Of a stretch of DNA of 45,208 nucleotides, positions 1-9,113 are shown piece after piece; position 1 is the first letter of the stretch; each line of letters starts with the position of its first letter. Origin of the DNA: Thermotoga sp. KOL6 (GTDB lineage: Bacteria > Thermotogota > Thermotogae > Thermotogales > Thermotogaceae); the NCBI RefSeq assembly GCF_002866025.1, contig NZ_LNDE01000005.1, positions 1 to 45,208 on the forward strand. The letters run 5' to 3'. Below the pieces are notes generated by a model that saw only the letters and a program-made list of their open reading frames with translations, was not told the origin of the DNA and made no database searches. The translations under genes and the position numbers were made by a program.

Positions 1-1
1 G

Positions 2-157
2 AAGGTAGTAGAGGGAGTGGTAGAGAGTCTTGGTAGGATGGAAGAACTCATCGAAAATCAAGCTTCTTCTTCTGCCAAAGTGAAAGATGCTGCCGATAAA
101 CTCGCCAGCGTCTCTGAAAAACTCTCTAACGTTGTATCCAATTTCAAAGTAAGATAG
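2..157 (+). CDS. methyl-accepting chemotaxis protein, C-terminal end (partial)
   Basis: This is an open frame running in from the left edge and ending at TAG 155-157, giving 51 residues. The sequence is a helical, Ala/Ser/Glu/Lys-rich tail (ENQASSSAKVKDAADKLASVSEKL) of the kind that ends the cytoplasmic coiled coil of chemoreceptors. In T. maritima a chemoreceptor gene (TM0023, from memory) lies next to mutL, which fits. The transmembrane and sensor parts are outside the window, so the ligand cannot be guessed. Confidence 0.65.
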   Translation, partial: KVVEGVVESLGRMEELIENQASSSAKVKDAADKLASVSEKLSNVVSNFKVR

Positions 158-182
158 GGCGGCAATAAAAACAGAAGAACCC

Positions 183-210
183 GAGCGGGAATCTCCCGCT
201 CTTTTATTTT
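183..210 (+). terminator. rho-independent terminator after the chemoreceptor gene
   Basis: An 8-bp perfect stem, GAGCGGGA/TCCCGCTC, with a 3-nt loop is followed by CTTTTATTTT. It separates the chemoreceptor gene from mutL. Confidence 0.85.
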
Positions 211-253
211 GTGTTAGAATCTTTCAGAAGATGAAGAATAAGAGGTGAATCAC

Positions 254-1792
254 TTGAGGATAAAGAGACTTCCTGAGAAGCTGATAAGGAAAATTGCTGC
301 CGGTGAGGTGATTCACAATCCATCTTTCGTCCTGAAAGAACTTGTTGAAAACAGTTTAGACGCGGGTGCTACTGAAGTTTTTGTTGAAATAGAAAAAGGC
401 GGAAAAAGCCTTGTTATTGTCTCTGACAATGGAGTAGGTATGAGCAAAGAGGAAGTGCTTCTTGCGATAGAGCCTCATACAACAAGCAAAATATCAAGTG
501 AAGATGATCTCTACAGGATAAAAACTTACGGCTTTAGGGGAGAAGCGCTTTCTTCAATTGTGCAGGTGAGCAGAACAAGGATTATTACAAGAACCGAGAA
601 CGACATTTTTGCAACGCAGGTTCTAATTGAAGGTGGAAAAGTGAAAGAAGTTTCCAGAACTCACAGAAACAGAGGTACTACGGTGGAGGTAAGGGATATC
701 TTTTTCAATGTACCAGTACGAAGAAAAACTTTGAAATCCAGTGCGATAGAACGTAGAATGTGTCGTGAAATGTTTGAAAGGATGGCTCTTCCGAGAAATG
801 ATGTGAATTTTACCTTTGTTTCCGATGGGAAGATCGAGCTTTCTTTTCCCGCGACGAAGGACTTTTTCGAAAGACCTCTTCTAATACTTGATGATTTGAG
901 AAAGGGGCACATTGTTATCGAAGAAGAGTTACCTGAATTCGCGATAAAAGGAGTCATCTCAACAAAGGAAGTGACCAGACCCAACAAAACAGGAGAGTTT
1001 TTCTATGTGAACAGGCGTTACGTGATATCCGAAGAACTTCATGAAGTACTTATGAAGGTATACGATCTTCCGAAAAGGAGATACCCTGTTGTAGTTTTGT
1101 TCCTAGAAATCAGTCCCGAAAAGCTCGACATCAATGTTCATCCATCCAAGATTACAGTTAAATTTCTGGAAGAAGAAAAGGTCAAGAGAACTTTGGAAGA
1201 AGTGTTGAGAAAGAATCTTGCAAAGCAGTGGTATAGAGTCATTACTTACGAGGAAATCTCCAAAAAAACGATGAATGTATCAGAATCCCCTTCTTACAGG
1301 TGGTTTCTCATCAAGAAAAAGTATGCTGTTGTCGAGATGGAAGATGGTGTTCTTTTTGTGGATCTACATGCTTTGCACGAAAGAATCATTTACGAAGATA
1401 TCATGACCAAGAAAATCTGGGAAACGAGAACGCTACGTAAAGAGATCTCCGTAAATGTTACTGATCAAGAAAAAGAAGATTTAGAAAGGTTGGGATTCTC
1501 TTTCGAAGTGAAGGATGGAAAGCTGATGGTTGTAGGGGCACCGGCATTCCTAACCGAAGATATCTTGGAAGACTTTTTCAAAGAATTTTCTCATGGTGAA
1601 ACAGAAAAGCTGAAAGAAAAAATAGCCCTCGCTGCCTGTAAGCTTGCAATCAAATCCGGAAAATTCGATGAAGATACGGCAACAAAGCTTTTGGATGTTT
1701 ATTTCAAGAAAAGGTACACAAATTGTCCTCATGGTAGGCCGATTTCTTTCAAGATAAGTTACAGTGAGCTCGATAGATTCTTCGATCGCTAG
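254..1792 (+). CDS. mutL: DNA mismatch repair protein MutL
   Basis: MutL couples mismatch recognition by MutS to strand incision. The N-terminal GHKL ATPase is clear: [12 protein letters not shown] (motif I), DNGVGM (motif II) and the [11 protein letters not shown] lid, within the first ~100 residues. The C-terminal domain carries [12 protein letters not shown] near residue 370, which fits the endonuclease signature DQHAxxExxxxE except for Q to L, plus a CPHGRP motif near the end, so this should be a nicking MutL. I place the start at TTG 254 because AGAGGTGA at 241-248 is well spaced for it; the GTG at 245 lies inside that ribosome site. Length is then 512 residues, the size I recall for the T. 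maritima protein. The stop overlaps the convergent DUF190 gene by a few bases. Confidence 0.97.
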   Translation: MRIKRLPEKLIRKIAAGEVIHNPSFVLKELVENSLDAGATEVFVEIEKGGKSLVIVSDNGVGMSKEEVLLAIEPHTTSKISSEDDLYRIKTYGFRGEALSSIVQVSRTRIITRTENDIFATQVLIEGGKVKEVSRTHRNRGTTVEVRDIFFNVPVRRKTLKSSAIERRMCREMFERMALPRNDVNFTFVSDGKIELSFPATKDFFERPLLILDDLRKGHIVIEEELPEFAIKGVISTKEVTRPNKTGEFFYVNRRYVISEELHEVLMKVYDLPKRRYPVVVLFLEISPEKLDINVHPSKITVKFLEEEKVKRTLEEVLRKNLAKQWYRVITYEEISKKTMNVSESPSYRWFLIKKKYAVVEMEDGVLFVDLHALHERIIYEDIMTKKIWETRTLRKEISVNVTDQEKEDLERLGFSFEVKDGKLMVVGAPAFLTEDILEDFFKEFSHGETEKLKEKIALAACKLAIKSGKFDEDTATKLLDVYFKKRYTNCPHGRPISFKISYSELDRFFDR

Positions 1793-2097
1793 CCCATCCT
1801 GATGACATCCACATCAGCTGTAAAAACGAGTCCGTCGAATTCCACGTTTTCAATCTCTTTTATGAAAACGTGTATTTTCTCTTCACTGTCGACAATTTCA
1901 ATGATTATTGGCAGATCAGGCGACAAACTGAAAAAATCGCTTCTGTGTATGTGCCTTTTATGGCCGAATCCCATCACTCCCCTGTAAACTGTCACACCCT
2001 TCATTCCAAGCTCGTATGCACGTTTCACGATGAATTCAAAGAGTGGTTTACCACTATATTTATCTTTTTCTCCTAAGTAGATCTTCAAAAGTTTCAC
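1789..2097 (-). CDS. DUF190 family PII-like protein
   Basis: This 102-residue protein belongs to DUF190, whose members adopt a PII/GlnB-like ferredoxin fold and form oligomers. The T. maritima homologue (TM0021 in my recollection) has a solved structure. Typical features are the [19 protein letters not shown] start and the [12 protein letters not shown] segment. The gene is read from GTG 2097, whose bases overlap the TGA of crcB, so the two are translationally coupled. DUF190 genes often sit beside crcB, suggesting a regulatory role in fluoride export; that role is inference from neighbourhood only. Confidence 0.9.
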   Translation of the reverse strand: MKLLKIYLGEKDKYSGKPLFEFIVKRAYELGMKGVTVYRGVMGFGHKRHIHRSDFFSLSPDLPIIIEIVDSEEKIHVFIKEIENVEFDGLVFTADVDVIRMG

Positions 2098-2471
2098 GAG
2101 ATCTTCCCCCTCCCCAATATCATTCCAAGATAGGCGCAGGTGATTCCGAAAAACAAGTTGATGATCACGTAATTTATTCCTCTCAATGGATCCTCTTCAA
2201 TGAGCGAGAGTGTTTCATAGGTGAAAGTAGAAAACGTGGTGAAGGCCCCGAGGAAACCCGTTCCGAAAAACAGGATGATTTTTTCAGAGATAACTAATCT
2301 GAAAATAGAAGAAAACATCAAAAATGAGAGAATAAAAGAACCAATGGAGTTCACAACAACAGTGCCGAGAGGAATATAGGTGAACGGAAACAGTGAGTTG
2401 ATCATTTTGGAGAGAAAATAGCGAAGAACTGCCCCCAACGATCCTCCGACGGCAACCACAATGTATTCCAC
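2094..2471 (-). CDS. crcB: fluoride ion exporter CrcB/Fluc
   Basis: CrcB/Fluc proteins are small four-helix membrane proteins that form dual-topology dimeric fluoride channels. The 125 residues show four hydrophobic segments and the family motif [17 protein letters not shown], including the conserved Phe box and the Thr/Ser-rich turn. The start is GTG 2471 with GGAGTGA upstream. It lies between the short-chain dehydrogenase and DUF190 in one operon. I looked for a fluoride riboswitch ahead of the operon and found no room for one. Confidence 0.93.
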   Translation of the reverse strand: MEYIVVAVGGSLGAVLRYFLSKMINSLFPFTYIPLGTVVVNSIGSFILSFLMFSSIFRLVISEKIILFFGTGFLGAFTTFSTFTYETLSLIEEDPLRGINYVIINLFFGITCAYLGMILGRGKIS

Positions 2472-2477
2472 ATTTCT

Positions 2478-3248
2478 TCACTCCTCGTAAATCATCTTTA
2501 TCGTCATTCCACCGTCAACTGTGAAATTTACCCCCGTGATGAAACCAGCCTTTTCATTGTCTGCCAAAAAGGCACAAAGATGAGCGATATCCAGAGGATT
2601 TCCCACTCTTCCTGCAGGATGTTGTTCGTGATCTATTGATCTGAGTTCGGGCTTTCTCCTCAGAGACCTCTTCTTCCATTCCGACGTTTCGATCCAACCT
2701 GGGCTGATACTCACCACTCTTATCCGGTACTTTGAAAGGCTTACAGCGAGAGAATGTGTGAGGGCAATGAGCCCTCCTTTGGAAGCAGAATAGGGTTCTG
2801 TGTTAGGTTCCGATTGGAAGGCCCTGGTACTCGCTATGTTTATGATCACACCTCCGTTGCGTTTTATCATATGTTCTGCACAGTAGCGTGAACAAATATA
2901 TGGCCCTGTGAGGTTCACTTTGATGACCCTTTCCCATTCTTCCAAAGTTCTTTCAAAAATGCTTTTCACGGACATAATCGCGGCGTTGTTGACAAGAACA
3001 TCTATTCCCCCATAAATTTCCACCGTCTTTTTCACCATATTTTTCACGGACTCTTCATCTGAAACGTCCGTCTTCACGAATACAGCATCTAAACCCTTTG
3101 ATCTCAATATTTCCTCCCTTTCTTGACCTGCCTCTTCGTCTATTTCTGCGATCACAACTTTCATACCGTTCTCAGCAAAGAGTTGGGCAATTGCCGCCCC
3201 TATTCCTTGACCTCCGCCTGTAACGATGGCAACTTTTCCAGCAAGCAT
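2478..3248 (-). CDS. short-chain dehydrogenase/reductase
   Basis: This is a classical NAD(P)-dependent short-chain dehydrogenase of 256 residues. It has the Rossmann cofactor motif TGGGQGIG, the NNAA motif, a catalytic Ser followed by YSASK, and the PGWIET segment. An acidic residue after the second strand (AEIDEE) favours NAD over NADP, as inferred from the family. The start is ATG 3248, six bases after GAGGTGA; GTG 3257 lies within that site. The substrate cannot be read from the sequence. It heads the operon with crcB and DUF190 and begins right after the por operon terminator. Confidence 0.92.
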   Translation of the reverse strand: MLAGKVAIVTGGGQGIGAAIAQLFAENGMKVVIAEIDEEAGQEREEILRSKGLDAVFVKTDVSDEESVKNMVKKTVEIYGGIDVLVNNAAIMSVKSIFERTLEEWERVIKVNLTGPYICSRYCAEHMIKRNGGVIINIASTRAFQSEPNTEPYSASKGGLIALTHSLAVSLSKYRIRVVSISPGWIETSEWKKRSLRRKPELRSIDHEQHPAGRVGNPLDIAHLCAFLADNEKAGFITGVNFTVDGGMTIKMIYEE

Positions 3249-3262
3249 CTTTCTCACCTCAC

Positions 3263-3290
3263 AAAAAAGGCGGGGATTCCCCCGCCTTTT
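3263..3290 (-). terminator. terminator of the por operon
   Basis: On the minus strand, a GGCGGGG/CCCCGCC stem with a 4-nt loop follows the porB stop and is trailed by a run of T. It lies in the short gap between porB and the dehydrogenase gene. Confidence 0.85.
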
Positions 3291-4265
3291 TCATCTGATT
3301 GGTTTATCCTTCGTGGCTTCTTCGAGAGCCAGTAATCTCTCCCATCTTCTATCGAGATACTCTTGAAGCTCTGCGATTATCTCGTTTGCATCTGGTCTCG
3401 AGAGAAGTTTCCTGAATCTTCCCTGAGCCTTGATGAATTCCTCAACGGGCTTGAATTGTCTTGGTTTTCTGGTAACTCTGTAAACTCCTCTTTCCACTTC
3501 GTAGAGTGGCCAGTATTTCGTTTCAACGGCGAGCTTAGAAATTTCCACCGTTTTATCTTCGCTCACCCTCCAGAACCTAACGCACGGTGAAAAGACCGCT
3601 AAGAACGATGGTCCATCGAAATTGAGTGCTTTTTCTACTTTGGTGAAGAAATCCATTGGATCAGAAAGAGATGCAGTTGCAGCGTAAACATTTTCATGAG
3701 CTGCAACTATTTCCACTATATTCTTTTTGAGTTGAACCTTACCAGGGAGTTTCTTTCCAACAGGAGCCGTTGTGGTGTCTGAACCTGGAGGTGTGGAACC
3801 TGATCTCTGGTTTCCCGTGTTCATGTAGCCTTCGTTGTCGTAGAGAACGTAAAGTACTTTGTGACCTCTTTCCACCATTCCAGAGAGAGACTGAAGACCT
3901 ATATCGTACGTTCCACCATCTCCACCGAAAGCAATGAAAGCGTATTTTTTGTCTTCAGGAATCTTCCCTTTGTTCTTGAGAGATCTGTAGGCTGTTTCTA
4001 CACCACTCATAGTTGCTGCGACGTTTTCGAAGGCGTTATGAATGTAAGGAACGCTCCAGGCGGTGTAAGGGTAGATTGTTGTGGAAACTTCGAGACACCC
4101 TGTGGCCAAGCCAACAACCGGTTCGTATCCCAAATGCCTTGCTACCATCATGACGAATTTCACTGTGATGGGAGCTCCACAACCTGGGCACAGCCTATGG
4201 CCTTGTGTGATTCCTATCTCTTTTTTATCGAACTCTTGAGCCAGTTGCTTTATATTAACAGGCAT
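3291..4265 (-). CDS. porB: pyruvate:ferredoxin oxidoreductase beta subunit
   Basis: PorB binds thiamine diphosphate and one [4Fe-4S] cluster in the four-subunit enzyme that oxidises pyruvate to acetyl-CoA and CO2 and reduces ferredoxin. The 324 residues show CPGCGAP near the N-terminus (cluster ligands), GDGGTYDIGLQSLSG (thiamine/Mg site), DNEGYMNTGNQRS, and further Cys residues (GCLE, SPCVRFW). The start ATG 4265 follows GAGGAGGTGTGAAGA. It is the last gene of porG-porD-porA-porB, the order known from T. maritima (TM0015-TM0018). Confidence 0.97.
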   Translation of the reverse strand: MPVNIKQLAQEFDKKEIGITQGHRLCPGCGAPITVKFVMMVARHLGYEPVVGLATGCLEVSTTIYPYTAWSVPYIHNAFENVAATMSGVETAYRSLKNKGKIPEDKKYAFIAFGGDGGTYDIGLQSLSGMVERGHKVLYVLYDNEGYMNTGNQRSGSTPPGSDTTTAPVGKKLPGKVQLKKNIVEIVAAHENVYAATASLSDPMDFFTKVEKALNFDGPSFLAVFSPCVRFWRVSEDKTVEISKLAVETKYWPLYEVERGVYRVTRKPRQFKPVEEFIKAQGRFRKLLSRPDANEIIAELQEYLDRRWERLLALEEATKDKPIR

Positions 4266-4278
4266 TCTTCACACCTCC

Positions 4279-5457
4279 TCATTCTCTGAGACCAAGATAT
4301 CTTTGTTCATCCGCAATGAGATTGCCATTGATCGCGTCTTCGAAAGCCTTTCTTATATGTTCTGGTTTTATATCTCTTCCACCAAGACCATACACGTAGG
4401 ATCCAAGCATTGGCCTTGCTGCAACTTCGTACAATGAGGATTTAACTGCTTCGTAGAGTGGTGCTTCTGCTCCAAAGGAAACGGATCTATCGAGAACGAC
4501 CACGCTCTTTCTGCCATTTAGAAGTTCTTGGATCTCTTCTTTCGGGAAAGGTCTAAACATCCAAATCTTCAGTGCACCAACTTTGTGTCCTTCCTCTCTG
4601 AGCTCGTCGACTACATACTTTATCGTACTGTTCGTTGAACCGAGTGCAACCATCACGTGTTCTGCATCGTCGAGTTTATAAGGTTCAACGAACCAGTATT
4701 TTCTTCCGAACGTTTCTTCGAATTCCTTTGCTATTTCCGGGAACACCTTTTTTGCGTTTTCCATGGCTTCGATCTGTTGTCTTTTGTGTTCGAAATAGTA
4801 GTCGTAAAGGTCAAGTGGACCCCAGGTGACTGGATGCTCTGTGTCCAGAAGAGGATACAACGGTTTCAGCTCTCCAACGAATTTTTTCACCAGTTCATCG
4901 GGATAGAACTCTACAGGTTCCACGCCGTGTGAGAGTATGAAACCGTCGAGATTGACCATGACGGGTAATCTCACATCCTCGTGTTCTGCAAGTCTAACAG
5001 CGAGAATGGTGAGATCGTATGCCTCTTGGTTCGTCTCGACAAAAAATTGGATCCATCCGGAGTCTCTCTCTGCCATAGCATCACTATGATCGCAGTGAAT
5101 ATTTATAGGCCCGCTGAGTGCCCTATTCACAACGGGCATCACGATAGGGAGCCTGTAAGATGCTGCTATATAAACTATCTCGTGCATTAAGGCAAGCCCA
5201 TTTGCACTTGTTGCGGTCATGGCTCTCGCTCCAGCGGCTGCCGCACCCACAACAGCGCTCATTGCACTATGTTCACTTTCAACTGGGATCATTTCAGTTC
5301 TGACAACTCCATCAGCGACAAATCTGGCAAAATACTCAACGATCGGTGTTTGAGGGGTTATGGGATACGCGGCAACAACATCAGGTTCTATCTGTCTCAT
5401 TGCATTTGCAACAGCTTCCGCACCGGTAACGGCTACTTTCTCAACTACTCTTTCCAT
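4279..5457 (-). CDS. porA: pyruvate:ferredoxin oxidoreductase alpha subunit
   Basis: PorA carries the pyrimidine-binding half of the thiamine diphosphate site and the transketolase C-terminal-like domain. The 392 residues contain AAYPITPQTP, MIPVESEHSAMSAVVGAAAAGAR and TSANGLALMHE, all typical of the alpha subunit, then a C-terminal domain with VALGSTNSTIKYVVDEL. The start ATG 5457 has GGAGGG upstream. It is tightly spaced between porD and porB in one operon. Confidence 0.97.
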   Translation of the reverse strand: MERVVEKVAVTGAEAVANAMRQIEPDVVAAYPITPQTPIVEYFARFVADGVVRTEMIPVESEHSAMSAVVGAAAAGARAMTATSANGLALMHEIVYIAASYRLPIVMPVVNRALSGPINIHCDHSDAMAERDSGWIQFFVETNQEAYDLTILAVRLAEHEDVRLPVMVNLDGFILSHGVEPVEFYPDELVKKFVGELKPLYPLLDTEHPVTWGPLDLYDYYFEHKRQQIEAMENAKKVFPEIAKEFEETFGRKYWFVEPYKLDDAEHVMVALGSTNSTIKYVVDELREEGHKVGALKIWMFRPFPKEEIQELLNGRKSVVVLDRSVSFGAEAPLYEAVKSSLYEVAARPMLGSYVYGLGGRDIKPEHIRKAFEDAINGNLIADEQRYLGLRE

Positions 5458-5459
5458 TT

Positions 5460-5759
5460 TTATCCCTCCTCACCCAAGAACTCGGTCTCGGGCCTCATTT
5501 CTATAGCCTGTTTGGGACAAACATTTGCACACAAACCGCATCCTTTACAATATTCATAATCGAATCCTTTCATTATTCCACCCTCTTGCACAACCGCTTG
5601 ATCGGGACAGTAAAGCCAGCAAAACATACAATCTATACATTTTTCTTTGTGAAGGATCGGTCTCATTACTCGCCATGTACCAGTTTTGTACTCTCTTGCA
5701 GTTCCAGGTTTGTCAATCACGCCTCCTATAGGAATCTCTTTCCAACTTTTAAGTGACAT
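5460..5759 (-). CDS. porD: pyruvate:ferredoxin oxidoreductase delta subunit (2[4Fe-4S] ferredoxin-like)
   Basis: PorD is the ferredoxin-like subunit that passes electrons from the thiamine-bound intermediate to external ferredoxin. Two cluster motifs are visible: CIDCMFCWLYCP and CKGCGLCANVCP. The start is ATG 5759, about seven bases after AGGAGGTG, giving 99 residues, the length I recall for T. maritima PorD. It is followed almost at once by porA. Confidence 0.97.
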   Translation of the reverse strand: MSLKSWKEIPIGGVIDKPGTAREYKTGTWRVMRPILHKEKCIDCMFCWLYCPDQAVVQEGGIMKGFDYEYCKGCGLCANVCPKQAIEMRPETEFLGEEG

Positions 5760-5771
5760 TATCACACCTCC

Positions 5772-6350
5772 TCATTCTGAACATTTAACTTCTTCGTAAC
5801 CCCGCCTCAGAGCCCTTTTGTTGGCTTCAACAATTTCGGCTGCGAATTTCTTTCCGAACATCTTTTCTATTCTTTTCTCGATCACTTCGAGTGGAACGAT
5901 TCCGGTTACTTTGACTAGAGCTCCCAACATCGGAGTGTTGGGAATACCGCGTTTTATTTCTTGTAGAGCAATATCTGTAGCATCAACTATGCAGATCTTT
6001 CCGTTGAATCCTGTTTTCTGTCGGACGAAATCGAAGTCTTTTACAGTGTTGACAAGAAGAATGCCATCTTCGGATAAGCCCTCAACGATGGTGGGCGAGA
6101 GAAGAGTTTCATCTATTACTACAACGACATCAGGATTTTCTATAGCAGATCTCACTCTGATGTACTCATCGCCTATCCTGTTGAAAGCTCGCATGGGAGC
6201 ACCCGTCCTCTCAGCTCCATATTCCGGAAAAGCCTGAACATATTTTCCTGCTTCTAATGCTGCTTCTGCTAACATTTGAGAAGCACTCTTTGCTCCTTGC
6301 CCGGCTCTTCCATGCCATCGAATTTCAAAATATTTCTTCGCGACGGGCAT
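5772..6350 (-). CDS. porG: pyruvate:ferredoxin oxidoreductase gamma subunit
   Basis: The gamma subunit of the heterotetrameric oxidoreductase contributes to coenzyme A binding. The 192 residues show WHGRAGQGAKSAS and AFPEYGAERTGAPMRAF, both typical of PorG. The start is ATG 6350 behind AAGGAGGTG; the GTG at 6359 is part of that ribosome site. It is the first gene of the por operon. The 89 bases upstream (6351-6439) are A/T-rich; I see no convincing terminator for the preceding chemoreceptor gene and no strong promoter, so partial read-through is possible. Confidence 0.96.
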   Translation of the reverse strand: MPVAKKYFEIRWHGRAGQGAKSASQMLAEAALEAGKYVQAFPEYGAERTGAPMRAFNRIGDEYIRVRSAIENPDVVVVIDETLLSPTIVEGLSEDGILLVNTVKDFDFVRQKTGFNGKICIVDATDIALQEIKRGIPNTPMLGALVKVTGIVPLEVIEKRIEKMFGKKFAAEIVEANKRALRRGYEEVKCSE

Positions 6351-6439
6351 CGGTTGCACCTCCTTGAGCTTGTGATTTAACCCACGTTATTGTATCAAAT
6401 ACATAATTCATTTTTATAATGGAATACTTGAACAATACA

Positions 6440-7270
6440 TTAAATTTTCAGATCCTTTAGCTTCTTTTGAGCGGAAACTATGGAGTTTATTACCCGGGTG
6501 ATTGTTGTGAATCCTCTCGTCGTCTCTTCCAAAACTTCTGTTGCGTTGTTTATTTCTCCACTTTCTTCTGTCAACGTTTTACTCGATTCATCGAACGTGT
6601 TTTTTATATCTTGAAGAAGTCCAATGTTTTTTTCCATAAATTGGATCATGTTCTGAAGAGTTTTTCCTATTGTTTCGAATAGGTTTGCCATGAATTCTAG
6701 ATTTTCGAGGGATCGCTGGGTGGATTCTATTATGTCTTTTGTTTTTTCAACTATTTGCTTTGTTACTTTGTTCGTTTCATTGGAGAGATTTTGAACTTCG
6801 TTTGCCACAACACTGAAACCCCTTCCCGCTTCTCCAGCACGTGCGGCTTCTATAGTTGCATTCAGAGCCAATATGTTCGTTTCTCGAGCGATCTTCATTA
6901 TGTTTTGAACCAGTTCCTCTATGGATCTAATGTTCTCCAGTGTTTTCGATATTTGGGAAGTCGCTTCTTTTACTTTTGTGACAACCTGATCGACATCCGT
7001 TCCGGACCTTTTGAGTTCTTCTACAATGTCTTTATTCATTCTTTCCATGTCTTGAATTGTAGAAACTAATTTTTCGCTCTTAGATTGGAAATCTTCCACC
7101 ATTTTTTGAAAGAATTTGTTGAGTTCCAAAAAACGGTCTTTAACGTTCTCAACTCGAACTTGTATTTTTCTCAGTTTTCTGCTGAGTGCTTCGTCGAGCT
7201 GACTGGTAAACGAGATGATTGTGTTTTCTGCGAAGAAAGCGGATATCAGTTTCTCCATGACTTCTTTCAT
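6440..7270 (-). CDS. soluble methyl-accepting chemoreceptor (Tm14-like)
   Basis: This 276-residue protein has no membrane segment. It is a long helical signalling domain with the conserved chemoreceptor tip ([37 protein letters not shown]) that binds CheA and CheW. It matches the soluble receptor Tm14 (TM0014) of T. maritima, whose structure is known. The start ATG 7270 follows GAGGTGGG. It sits right after the diiron/beta-lactamase-fold gene in one operon. In the family this pairing forms an oxygen- or iron-sensing chemotaxis receptor complex, with the diiron protein as sensor. Confidence 0.93.
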   Translation of the reverse strand: MKEVMEKLISAFFAENTIISFTSQLDEALSRKLRKIQVRVENVKDRFLELNKFFQKMVEDFQSKSEKLVSTIQDMERMNKDIVEELKRSGTDVDQVVTKVKEATSQISKTLENIRSIEELVQNIMKIARETNILALNATIEAARAGEAGRGFSVVANEVQNLSNETNKVTKQIVEKTKDIIESTQRSLENLEFMANLFETIGKTLQNMIQFMEKNIGLLQDIKNTFDESSKTLTEESGEINNATEVLEETTRGFTTITRVINSIVSAQKKLKDLKI

Positions 7271-7280
7271 GACTCCCACC

Positions 7281-8039
7281 TCACATGTAGAAGCTGTCGA
7301 TTATATCGACACCGCATTTCAAATTTCTAAACCACTCTAGAAATTTCTTTACCGTCTCTCCTCTGAACACGGCACCATGTTGTGGCGCAATTATTTCTAT
7401 GGGTCTTTTCGATACCATCTCCACCCACCTTCTACACGCGATGTTGGATGACATGTACCTCCTGTGAAAAGTTTCCATGAGAGGAACGTGCTTTTCAAAA
7501 TCGTCTACGTATCTATATCTTTTCCCTTTTTCGAAAACAGCAGCTCCAATATCACCAGAAAAGAGAACTTTTGAAACAGGATCGTAGAGTACAAAGTTTC
7601 CTGTAGAATGTAAAAAATGGGCTGGGAGAACTTCCAACTCTCTTCCACTTGAAAGTCTTATTCTTGTTCCCGAGTCTGGAATCGGTACAATTCTTCTTTG
7701 ATCGAAGATCCCAAAGTGTGGTAGAAATCTCACCCACAGAGAAGAAATGTATATCTTCGCTTTTTCACATATGGAAAGCCAAAGAAGAATACCGGAGGTA
7801 ACATCTGGATCTTGATGTGTATAAAAAATATGCCTTATTTTGGATAAATCCGTTATTTCAGCAACATTCGACATGACTCTTGGAAACACATGTGCTCCTC
7901 CAGGATCTAGCAGCACTCCTTCGTCGCCATCCAATATCAAATATTGGTTCGTCTGTACAATTTCTTCTTCCTTTTCTTCCCATCCTAGAAAGAAGAACTT
8001 ATGTTGTCCATCATCGTATAGTATTTCGTTTTCCAACAC
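7281..8039 (-). CDS. metallo-beta-lactamase-fold diiron protein (ODP-like sensor)
   Basis: The protein resembles the metallo-beta-lactamase half of flavodiiron proteins but has no flavodoxin domain. Visible ligand motifs are [11 protein letters not shown], a His before [18 protein letters not shown] and PQHGAVF. Proteins of this type (ODP, oxygen-binding diiron protein) act as oxygen/iron sensors for soluble chemoreceptors and are encoded beside them, as here. The frame is open up to 8186, but GGAGGTGA at about 8047-8054 points to GTG 8039 as start, giving 252 residues. Confidence 0.82.
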   Translation of the reverse strand: MLENEILYDDGQHKFFFLGWEEKEEEIVQTNQYLILDGDEGVLLDPGGAHVFPRVMSNVAEITDLSKIRHIFYTHQDPDVTSGILLWLSICEKAKIYISSLWVRFLPHFGIFDQRRIVPIPDSGTRIRLSSGRELEVLPAHFLHSTGNFVLYDPVSKVLFSGDIGAAVFEKGKRYRYVDDFEKHVPLMETFHRRYMSSNIACRRWVEMVSKRPIEIIAPQHGAVFRGETVKKFLEWFRNLKCGVDIIDSFYM

Positions 8040-8223
8040 AACAACATCACCTCCGATGCACGCTTTTTCTAAAACCCTTCTAATTTTATCACTTTTAACC
8101 TTTTCTTTTCTTTTTAGCAAGAGATTATATGGAGTATAATTGAAAGTAGTGAATGTGAAAAAAATATCAGACAAAAATTGTGACAAAAATCCCGAATTAA
8201 TATCATTTTAGGAGGTGGCGAGG
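8040..8223. promoter_or_regulatory. divergent promoter region of the diiron/chemoreceptor and flavoprotein operons
   Basis: The 184-bp gap is strongly A/T-rich. It holds TATAAT on the plus strand at 8135-8140 and TATAAT on the minus strand at 8124-8129, plus a plus-strand TTGTGA/TATCAT pair with 17-bp spacing at 8178-8206. None has a perfect -35 partner, so which one starts each operon is not settled by sequence alone. Confidence 0.4.
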
Positions 8224-8712
8224 TTGATCAAAACAAAAGAAGAACTTTTCAAAGAGTTGGAGGAATTTATAGAAGAAAATGGCTACAAAGGGAAGAAAGA
8301 TGTATTGATACAGGTGTTGCACAAAGCTCAGGAATTGTTCGGTTATCTCCCTGCAGACGTGCTCGAGTTCATCTCTGACAAGCTCGATGTACCACTTTCG
8401 AAAATTTATGGAGTGGTCACCTTCTACAACTTCTTTTCTACAAAACCAAAAGGGAGGCATCAGATCAAAGTTTGTCTTGGTACCGCCTGTTATGTAAAAG
8501 GAGCCGACAAAATATTCGAAAGGTTTCTCGAGGAGTTGAAAGTCGACCCAGATGAACCCACAAGTGATGGTATGTTTTCTGTCCATGGTGTGAGATGTCT
8601 TGGAGCATGCAGTATGGCACCGGTTGTCATGGTAGACGAAGATGACTTTTACGGGAGGGTTACGCCCGACATGGTACCTCAAATCATCAGTAAGTATAAG
8701 CGGGAGGGATGA
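8224..8712 (+). CDS. NuoE/HydC-like [2Fe-2S] subunit
   Basis: This is a thioredoxin-like [2Fe-2S] protein of the NuoE family (162 residues). Ligands are visible as CLGTACYVKG and CLGACSMAP, and VTFYNFF is typical. In the family it carries electrons to or from the FMN-containing NuoF-like subunit. The start is TTG 8224, six bases after AGGAGGTG; GTG 8215 is within that site. It is the first of three genes that resemble the NADH-oxidising part of multimeric hydrogenases; no hydrogenase catalytic subunit with an H-cluster follows. It corresponds to TM0012 in my recollection. Confidence 0.92.
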   Translation: MIKTKEELFKELEEFIEENGYKGKKDVLIQVLHKAQELFGYLPADVLEFISDKLDVPLSKIYGVVTFYNFFSTKPKGRHQIKVCLGTACYVKGADKIFERFLEELKVDPDEPTSDGMFSVHGVRCLGACSMAPVVMVDEDDFYGRVTPDMVPQIISKYKREG

Positions 8713-8715
8713 GGA

Positions 8716-9096
8716 ATGGGTAAGGTTAAAAGTTTGGAAGAGCTCATGAAGATAAAAGAACAAGCCCTCAAAGATCTTCAGCTGCGAGGAGAAACCGGTA
8801 AAAGAGGCAAAATTACCGTTGCAATGGGTACTTGTGGAATTGCAGCGGGTGCGAAAGAAACACTGAAGGCAATCGTTGAGGCGCTCAACGAGTTCAACAT
8901 AAACGATGTGGCTGTTGTGCAATCTGGTTGCATGGGACTTTGTGAAGTGGAGCCCACAGTGGAAGTGAGGCTGGAAGGTCAGGAACCTGTTGTCTACGGT
9001 AGAGTAACTCCAGAGAACGCCAGAAGAATTGTACAAATGCACATAGTTGAAGGAAGGGTAGTTGAAGACCTGGTTGTCAGAAGAGGAGAAGCTTGA
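8716..9096 (+). CDS. small [2Fe-2S] thioredoxin-like ferredoxin
   Basis: A 126-residue protein with GTCGIAAGA and QSGCMGLCEVEPTVEV, the four-Cys pattern of thioredoxin-like [2Fe-2S] ferredoxins. Such proteins appear as separate subunits or as N-terminal domains of NuoF-like proteins in NAD(P)-linked hydrogenases. The next gene has the same domain fused at its N-terminus, so the module carries two copies. It lies 3 bases after the NuoE-like gene and is followed immediately by the NuoF-like gene. Confidence 0.9.
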   Translation: MGKVKSLEELMKIKEQALKDLQLRGETGKRGKITVAMGTCGIAAGAKETLKAIVEALNEFNINDVAVVQSGCMGLCEVEPTVEVRLEGQEPVVYGRVTPENARRIVQMHIVEGRVVEDLVVRRGEA

Positions 9097-9113
9097 CGCT
9101 GGAGGTGGAAAAG

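Noticed and set aside
2472-3300. Fluoride riboswitch expected near crcB in Thermotoga
   Set aside because: crcB is inside an operon and the gap before the operon is too short, filled by the por terminator.
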